NCBI RefSeq assembly: GCF_014212055.1
Contig: NZ_JACJVO010000002.1
Location: 124,001-188,000, forward strand
Reading direction: 5' to 3'
Source of the DNA: Cohnella zeiphila
GTDB taxonomy: Bacteria > Bacillota > Bacilli > Paenibacillales > Paenibacillaceae
DNA length: 64,000 nt
The notes below the pieces were generated by a model that was not told the origin of the DNA, searched no databases, and saw nothing but the letters and a program-made list of their open reading frames with translations. Below, piece by piece: positions 59,044 through 64,000 of this stretch (its first letter is position 1; the number at the start of each line of letters is the position of its first letter). The position numbers and the translations under genes were made by a program.

Positions 59044-60369
59044 CTAGAACCAGCGGTCTTCCGAGGACGAGGCCGGAGCTCCTTCCGGTTCCGCCGCCCC
59101 GTCCGTTCCGGCGGGACGGCCGATTTCGCCGGAATCGGCTTGCTTCCGTTGCTCGGCCATTGGTTTCGGAGCGCCTCCGCCTGTTGCTCGCCCTTTGGAC
59201 GTCATAACGATCGTTTCCGTTCCGTTCACCGCTTCGTCGATCAGACGTTCCAGCTCGCCTCCTAGCATCCGCTCCGCTTTCTCCACGATTCGCAGGTTGG
59301 GGTTGGTCGCGGGGGATTTGGGGACGAACAGCGTGCAGCAATCCTCATAAGGAAGAATGGAAGTCTCGAACGTGCCGATCCGCCCGGCGATCTCGATGAT
59401 CTCCTGCTTGTCCATCATGACGAGCGGACGAAGCAGCGGCATCGACACCGTGCGGCCGATCACGTTCATGCTTCCGAGAGTCTGACTGGCGACCTGGCCG
59501 AGGCTGTCGCCGGTCACGAGCGCAAGCGCCCCGCTCTTCTCGGCCAGCCGCTCGGCAATGCGCAGCATCGTGCGGCGCATCAGCGTAATGATCAGATGGT
59601 CGTGTCCGCTCTGCGCCATCCTCGTCTGGAGTTCGGTGAACGGGACCAAATGCAGTTTGATCCGGCCGCCGTAATGGGCAAGCCTCTGCGTCAAGGTCAC
59701 GACCTTCTCCGTCGCCTGCTCGCTGGTGTAGGGGTAGCTGTGAAAATGGACCGCTTCGATCTCCAGCCCTTTGCGCATCGTGAGCCAACCCGCGACGGGG
59801 CTGTCGATGCCGCCGGACAGCAGCAGCATGGCTTTGCCGTTCATGCCAAGCGGGAAGCCGCCGGCTCCCGGAATGGCGCCGCACGTCAAGTAGACGCCTT
59901 CCGGTTGAATGTCGGCCTTGAGCTCGACGTCGGGATGATGAACGTCCACTTTCAGGTTCGGCGTTTGGCGCAGCACGTGCGCGCCGATCAGATGATTCAT
60001 TTCCTGCGAATCGTGAGGGTACGCCTTCCAGGCCCGCTTGACCGTGACCTTGAACGTCTGCGGTGCCGGCTTCAGCTCGCGAATGACGGCCAGCGCGCCG
60101 GCCCGAATATCCTCCAGATCATGGCCGGTCCGTACCGCCGGGCTGAACGAATGAAGACCGAACACGTCCTTCAGGCGGTCCTTTATCTCTTCGAAGCTCT
60201 CGCCGTTCAGCCGAATGTAGACCCTGCCGTACCCCCGCTCGAACGCGAGGGCGGGCCACTTCGCAAGCGCTTCGCGAATTCGGCTCATCATCAACCCTTC
60301 AAACCGGCCGCGGTTTCGGCCCTTGATCGTCACTTCTCCGAGCCTTACCACTATCAAATCATAGTTCAT
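59044..60369 (-). CDS. thiI: tRNA 4-thiouridine synthase ThiI
   Basis: A protein of 441 residues. It has an N-terminal ferredoxin-like and THUMP domain (to about 170), then the PP-loop domain with LLLSGGIDSPVAGW (adenylation). It lacks the C-terminal rhodanese domain of E. coli ThiI, as in Bacillus, so sulfur should come from the adjacent cysteine desulfurase. The last 50 residues form a Gly/Ala/Pro/Ser-rich tail after the expected end, which is unusual. Confidence 0.94.
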   Translation of the reverse strand: MNYDLIVVRLGEVTIKGRNRGRFEGLMMSRIREALAKWPALAFERGYGRVYIRLNGESFEEIKDRLKDVFGLHSFSPAVRTGHDLEDIRAGALAVIRELKPAPQTFKVTVKRAWKAYPHDSQEMNHLIGAHVLRQTPNLKVDVHHPDVELKADIQPEGVYLTCGAIPGAGGFPLGMNGKAMLLLSGGIDSPVAGWLTMRKGLEIEAVHFHSYPYTSEQATEKVVTLTQRLAHYGGRIKLHLVPFTELQTRMAQSGHDHLIITLMRRTMLRIAERLAEKSGALALVTGDSLGQVASQTLGSMNVIGRTVSMPLLRPLVMMDKQEIIEIAGRIGTFETSILPYEDCCTLFVPKSPATNPNLRIVEKAERMLGGELERLIDEAVNGTETIVMTSKGRATGGGAPKPMAEQRKQADSGEIGRPAGTDGAAEPEGAPASSSEDRWF

Positions 60370-60375
60370 CCTTGC

Positions 60376-61536
60376 CTACTTCCTCTCCAAAGGCTTCAGC
60401 CGGGCGACCGTTTCCGCCAGTCGTTCGGCCAGTAGCCGGATGTCCTCTTCAGTATGCTCGTCTCCGAGGCTGATGCGGATGCTGCCCGAGGCTCTCGCCT
60501 CGTCTAGCCCCATCGCCGACAGTACCCGGCTGGGCTTCAAGCTCTTGGACGAACAGGCGGATTGAGTGGAGACGAGCACGCCTTGCTCCTCCAGCATATG
60601 AACGATCACTTCCGGCCTCATGCCGGGGTAAGATATGTTTATTACATGCGGTGCCACGTTCTCCGCGTCTTCCGGCACGTTAAGCACGAGCTCCGGGATG
60701 CTCCGGAGGCGGTCCAGCAAATCCAGGCGAAGCCGGCGCATCGTCCCCGTCCGGCTCTCCAGCGATTCCGTCGCCAGTCGGAGCGCCTGCACGGTCCCGA
60801 CGATGCCGGGCACGTTGGACGTGCCGCTGCGCGTGCCGCCTTCCTGTCCGCCTCCGGCCAGCAGGGGCTCCAGTGACGTCCCTTCGCGCACGAGCGCGAG
60901 GCCGACGCCCTTCGGGCCGCGGAACTTATGAGCGGACGCCGTATAAAAGTCCACGCCAGAGCCGCTCCAGCGAAAAGGCACTTTGCCGACCGCTTGCACG
61001 CCGTCGACGTGAAATTTCGTTCGCGGGCGCCCTTGCAGCACCTTTCCGATCTCCTCGATCGGCTGAATGACTCCCGTCTCGTTGCCTACGTGCATGACGC
61101 TTACGAGCACCGTCTCGGGACGAAGGGCGGCTTCGACATCGGCGGCGGACACTCGGCCGAGAGAGTCGACCGGCAATACGGTCACTTCGGCGCCCCAACG
61201 TCCCAGCTGCTTGATCGTCTCAAAAACGGAAGCGTGCTCGACCGGCGTGGTAATGATATGTTTCGTTCCTTGAAGAGACGAAGCAAAATAGACGCCTTTG
61301 ATCGCCAGGTTGTTGCTCTCCGTTCCGCCGGACGTGAAGACGACTTCCTCCGGCTTCGCTCCCAGCCGTTCTGCCGCGGAGGCGCGAGCCCGTTCGACAA
61401 GACGCGCCGCCTCCGTTCCGGCCCGGTGCAGCGCCCCGGCATTGGCATAATGAAGCGCCATCAGCTCGCCGACCGTTTTCAAGACTTGCTCGTACGGAGG
61501 CGTCGAGGCGCAGTGATCGAAATAGAGCGTCTTCAT
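60376..61536 (-). CDS. nifZ: Cysteine desulfurase (NifZ/IscS-like) partner of ThiI
   Basis: About 386 residues. Motifs: YFDHCASTPP, VVFTSGGTESNN, the PLP Lys in TASAHKFRGPKGVGLALV, and the catalytic Cys loop STQSACSSKSLKPSRVL. It ends six bases before thiI, matching the Bacillus nifZ-thiI pair in which NifZ feeds sulfur to ThiI for s4U in tRNA. AAGGAG precedes the ATG at 61536. Confidence 0.93.
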   Translation of the reverse strand: MKTLYFDHCASTPPYEQVLKTVGELMALHYANAGALHRAGTEAARLVERARASAAERLGAKPEEVVFTSGGTESNNLAIKGVYFASSLQGTKHIITTPVEHASVFETIKQLGRWGAEVTVLPVDSLGRVSAADVEAALRPETVLVSVMHVGNETGVIQPIEEIGKVLQGRPRTKFHVDGVQAVGKVPFRWSGSGVDFYTASAHKFRGPKGVGLALVREGTSLEPLLAGGGQEGGTRSGTSNVPGIVGTVQALRLATESLESRTGTMRRLRLDLLDRLRSIPELVLNVPEDAENVAPHVINISYPGMRPEVIVHMLEEQGVLVSTQSACSSKSLKPSRVLSAMGLDEARASGSIRISLGDEHTEEDIRLLAERLAETVARLKPLERK

Positions 61537-61583
61537 CTTCTTTCGATTCTCCTTTCCAACGGGGAGGTGCCTCCCAACCGTCA

Positions 61584-61624
61584 TAAAAAGGATCAAAGCA
61601 AGATGCCCGCATCCCGCTTTGATC
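61584..61624 (-). terminator. Terminator of the lytic transglycosylase gene
   Basis: GGATCAAAGC ... GCTTTGATCC with an inner GATGC/GCATC stem on the minus strand, followed by TTTTTATG. Confidence 0.9.
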
Positions 61625-61659
61625 CCCGTCGTTGCCTATAGGCCGTTCGTTCTCCCGAT

Positions 61660-62418
61660 TTACAGCGAGGCGCTCCACGAGTCCTTCGCCTGCAGCACTT
61701 TCCGAATGTACGATTGCGTCTCGCCGGGAAGCTCCGCAAGCCGGGCCGCGACGTCCTCGTTCGTCTTCAAGCCCAATCGGTCGATCGCTCCAGGACCGGC
61801 ATTGTAAGCCGCCAAAGCGGTTGCCGCATTGCCGTCGTACTTGCGAAGCAGATAAGACAGGTAGCGGGTTCCGGCATCGATGTTCTGAGCGGGATCGAAC
61901 GAATCGGTGACGCCGAGACCGCGCGCCGTACCGTCCATCAGCTGCATCAAGCCTTTCGCCCCTGCGGAAGACACCGCATCCGGCCGGAAGGAAGATTCCG
62001 TCTGGATGACGCTCTTGACGAGCGCCGGGTCGACGCCGTATCGCGAGGCCGCTGCGGTAATCAACCCGTCGAAGGATGACGTGAAGCCATCGTCCGCCGA
62101 CAATCCGCCGCCGAGGCCGGACAGGCCGAGGCCAGCCCCTGTCAAGCCGGAGCCGGCGCCCAGCAGTTGCAGCATCGAAAGGCTATCGGGCGAATTCGCT
62201 CCGGAATCCAAACCGGAACCGAATCCCAGTCCGATATCGGTCAAAGCGTCCGCGCCGGTCAATTGGCCCAACAGTTGCGAGAAAAGCCCGCTCCCATCCG
62301 AGTCCGTACCGTCCGCCGAAAGCCCCGTTCCGGCGAACGGATCGATTCCGGACAGGAATTGGGACATCAACAATTCCTTCATTACCCGAGGATCCATCGT
62401 TACGTTCATATCGGACAT
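61660..62418 (-). CDS. Lytic transglycosylase (SLT domain)
   Basis: About 252 residues. The C-terminal half is a Slt-type domain: AAASRYGVDPALVKSVIQTESSF (catalytic Glu in QTESSF), AVSSAGAKGLMQLM, GTRYLSYLLRKYDGN and ALAAYNAGPGAI. The N-terminal 110 residues are Gly/Leu/Ser-rich with no signal peptide. Enzymes of this kind cleave peptidoglycan to anhydro-muropeptides; B. subtilis YjbJ (CwlQ) is similar in layout. The start at 62418 is chosen by a GGGAGAG upstream; the open frame extends further. Confidence 0.85.
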   Translation of the reverse strand: MSDMNVTMDPRVMKELLMSQFLSGIDPFAGTGLSADGTDSDGSGLFSQLLGQLTGADALTDIGLGFGSGLDSGANSPDSLSMLQLLGAGSGLTGAGLGLSGLGGGLSADDGFTSSFDGLITAAASRYGVDPALVKSVIQTESSFRPDAVSSAGAKGLMQLMDGTARGLGVTDSFDPAQNIDAGTRYLSYLLRKYDGNAATALAAYNAGPGAIDRLGLKTNEDVAARLAELPGETQSYIRKVLQAKDSWSASL

Positions 62419-62510
62419 GTTCCGCAGTCTCTCCCGTGTTGCTTGCCGTTTTTCCTTATTGTACAACAAGTCCGGTGCCGCGAAAAGTCCCGTTTCCCGT
62501 TCCCGGCCGC

Positions 62511-62729
62511 TTAAGAGTCCTTCGGCCGAAACGTATGGCAGCAAGTCGATGCGGAATCGTCCGACCGGTCCCGGTGTTCACCGAGCTCGCCGGCGAATTC
62601 CTCGTCTCCCTCCGTTCGGCGCGAACGGGCATGCGCGTCGATCTCGATCAGAATCTGATCGGCGGCGCAACGGTTGCCTTCTCCCCAAAACGTGCAGTTG
62701 CTGACGCTGCAGGATACTCCACCCGGCAT
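62511..62729 (-). CDS. DUF1540 Cys-rich small protein
   Basis: About 72 residues. The VSCSVSNCTFWGEGNRCAAD opening and the CCHTF end are the DUF1540 cysteine pattern, probably a metal-binding knot. Common in sporulating Firmicutes; function unknown. The ATG at 62729 follows GGAGGTGA. Confidence 0.82.
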   Translation of the reverse strand: MPGGVSCSVSNCTFWGEGNRCAADQILIEIDAHARSRRTEGDEEFAGELGEHRDRSDDSASTCCHTFRPKDS

Positions 62730-62822
62730 AACGCAAATCACCTCCCGATCCTTAATGTGCTCGCCACGTTCGGCGGCCATGCGGATCGGGAGGTGGAGGC
62801 TGGAGGGAGAACGGACTCTCCC

Positions 62823-63326
62823 TTATTTAGATTGGCCTTGCATTCTGCACTGGATCAGGTATTCGCTCTCATAGTACGTAAGGTCTTCGCGCAGTTCCTC
62901 GAAAGCGCGGGAGATGCCCAGAACGACGTCGCGAACGGCCCGTCCCGGCTTGGCGCGGAAGCGGATGGCATCCTGGCCCGTATAGGCGTAGCGCCCGTCT
63001 TCCGAATACCCTTCGTTCTTCGGATAAAAATACGCGTTGACGCAGTGGTGGTACACCTCGTAAAGGGCTCGCTCCGCGGACTTCTGGTCGAAATTCGGCC
63101 GGCGCAAAATCGCTCCGAGCTTCTCGTAAGCCACCTCGGAAAAGACCAGCAGATGACGCAGGTCGGAGAGCAGTCCGGCATGGACGGCGACCGCTTCTTC
63201 CGAAGCGTCTTCTCCCGTCAATTGCGGCAGCGCGTTCCGGTTCAGGAACGTCTCCAATACGTCAATCGCGGATTTCAGTTTTTCCCGGCTGGATTCGGCA
63301 AGCGCCTTTACGTTGGCGGTCGGCAT
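62823..63326 (-). CDS. DUF3907/YpuI-like protein
   Basis: About 167 residues, soluble, helical. It fits the YpuI family (LETFLNRNALPQL ... HHCVNAYFYPKNEGYSEDGRYAYTGQDAI). Function unknown in Bacillus. AAGGGGA precedes the ATG at 63326. Confidence 0.75.
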   Translation of the reverse strand: MPTANVKALAESSREKLKSAIDVLETFLNRNALPQLTGEDASEEAVAVHAGLLSDLRHLLVFSEVAYEKLGAILRRPNFDQKSAERALYEVYHHCVNAYFYPKNEGYSEDGRYAYTGQDAIRFRAKPGRAVRDVVLGISRAFEELREDLTYYESEYLIQCRMQGQSK

Positions 63327-63441
63327 AAATGGCTTTCCCCTTTCATTATCCACAAACGTGCCCGATAGTTGTCCCGTCTGCAGTTCGCTGTTTCCGGCGA
63401 AAAATCAAAATCATCGTACCACAAATCGATCCGGAACGGTA

Positions 63442-63469
63442 CTGGCAAGGGCGAAAAATCCCGTATAAT
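63442..63469 (+). promoter_or_regulatory. Candidate promoter of the right-edge gene
   Basis: Perfect TATAAT at 63464-63469 with a weak CTGGCA 16 bases upstream. Confidence 0.4.
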
Positions 63470-63545
63470 TTTGCCCATCCTCTTCAAGCTAACGATAGGA
63501 TGTCTTGGGCAAGTCGACAGCCCATCCAAAGGAGGCAAAAAGCGA

Positions 63546-64000
63546 ATGCGCCGCAATGCGTTAATCGGTCTACTCTTCACCGCCGCCGTCGCTCTCTTTA
63601 TTGTGCCGGTGATCGCGCCGCCCCGCACGGCCAAATCCCCGGCACCCGCGCCGAACGAACTGGCTGTTCCCGCGCCCGTTCCGAGGGAGCTGGCCATCCC
63701 CGCCCCGGTCGCCAGCCCCAGGCTTCGCGCGGAAGCGGAAAAAATGTCCAAACAGCGGATTTTGCAGCGTGACATGGAGGCGACGGAACTGCTCTGCCGT
63801 TCGGACTGCACGCTCGACATGACCCGCTTCCTTCGCGACCACGCCGGCATCAAAGCCGAAGACCGCGCCGCCCACCTGCGCCAGGCGATGAAGGAACATC
63901 CCCACATGCTGAAGATCGCCTGGACGTCGCAGGGCAAGACGGTCCAGGCCGGCAAGCCCGCGGACGGCTTGGAGCAAGCCGCGGCAGCCGATTGGAAGCA
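63546..64000 (+). CDS. Exported protein of unknown function (partial, 3' end outside window)
   Basis: About 151 codons visible. A signal-anchor (ALIGLLFTAAVALFIVPVIA) is followed by a Pro/Ala-rich linker (about 25-60) and a soluble region with two Cys (LLCRSDCTLDMTRFLRDHAG). No family recognised. AAGGAGG precedes the ATG. Divergent from the YpuI-like gene. Confidence 0.75.
   Translation, partial: MRRNALIGLLFTAAVALFIVPVIAPPRTAKSPAPAPNELAVPAPVPRELAIPAPVASPRLRAEAEKMSKQRILQRDMEATELLCRSDCTLDMTRFLRDHAGIKAEDRAAHLRQAMKEHPHMLKIAWTSQGKTVQAGKPADGLEQAAAADWK

Noticed and set aside
1-64000. tRNA and rRNA genes
   Set aside because: No cloverleaf-like segment with a T-loop GTTCGAATC-type sequence and no rRNA signature was found by eye.

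Overview
This window looks like the chromosome of a high-GC member of the Paenibacillaceae (Cohnella/Paenibacillus-like). The evidence is a Bacillales-type cell-wall/division cluster, endospore genes (spoIIGA, sigE, sigG, spoVD-type PBP, an RsfA/GerR-like regulator), a meso-DAP-type MurE, bacillithiol synthesis (bshC) and a Bacillus-like ylaK/ylaJ/ylaH/typA block. The genus is an inference. I saw no tRNA, rRNA, prophage or cas genes.

Layout. 1-1323: 5' part of an ABC solute-binding lipoprotein gene cut by the left edge. 1448-5509: division accessory block read leftwards (pgeF, ylmE, sepF, ylmG, ylmH, divIVA, preceded by a ylmC/ymxH-like gene). 5510-6139: gene-free DNA with two repeat families. 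6140-8692: spoIIGA-sigE-sigG. 8855-10953: a GntR/ABC module with its own promoter, operator and terminator, placed between spoIIGA and ftsZ. 11399-31329: the dcw cluster read leftwards from mraZ: mraZ, rsmH, ftsL, pbpB-like, spoVD-like, murE, murF, mraY, murD, ftsW/spoVE, murG, murB, murA, divIB, ftsA, ftsZ. 31457-35620: DUF4349 lipoprotein, ahcY, bshC.

35621-37310: the most unusual region. An intact plus-strand gene for an IS1595-like protein has lost recognisable catalytic residues. It is preceded by two LexA-type boxes and enclosed by inverted groups of a 24-bp repeat (two copies left, four right). Two more copies lie at 46006-46072. 37311-43023: an oligopeptide ABC transporter operon (oppABCDF type), sitting with the repeat element between DUF3397/panE and bshC, which I recall as neighbours in Bacillus.

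43194-64000: DUF3397, panE, RsfA/GerR-like regulator, DUF2626, a MidA-like methyltransferase, a secreted coiled-coil protein, a membrane-anchored solute-binding-like protein, an unknown protein, PhoH/PIN (ylaK), a YhcN/YlaJ lipoprotein, an LCP-family ligase, an unknown 96-residue protein, ylaH, typA, a LiaI/LiaF-like membrane protein, two divergent TerC genes, a nifZ-type desulfurase with thiI, a lytic transglycosylase, DUF1540, a YpuI-like protein, and a secreted protein cut by the right edge.

Function. Most of the window is cell-envelope and division machinery: mraZ-rsmH at the head, mur genes for lipid II, SEDS/PBP pairs for polymerisation, FtsL/DivIB/FtsA/FtsZ/SepF/DivIVA for the divisome, then the sigma cascade that reuses the division site for sporulation. 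Several genes use TTG or GTG starts behind strong ribosome-binding sites.
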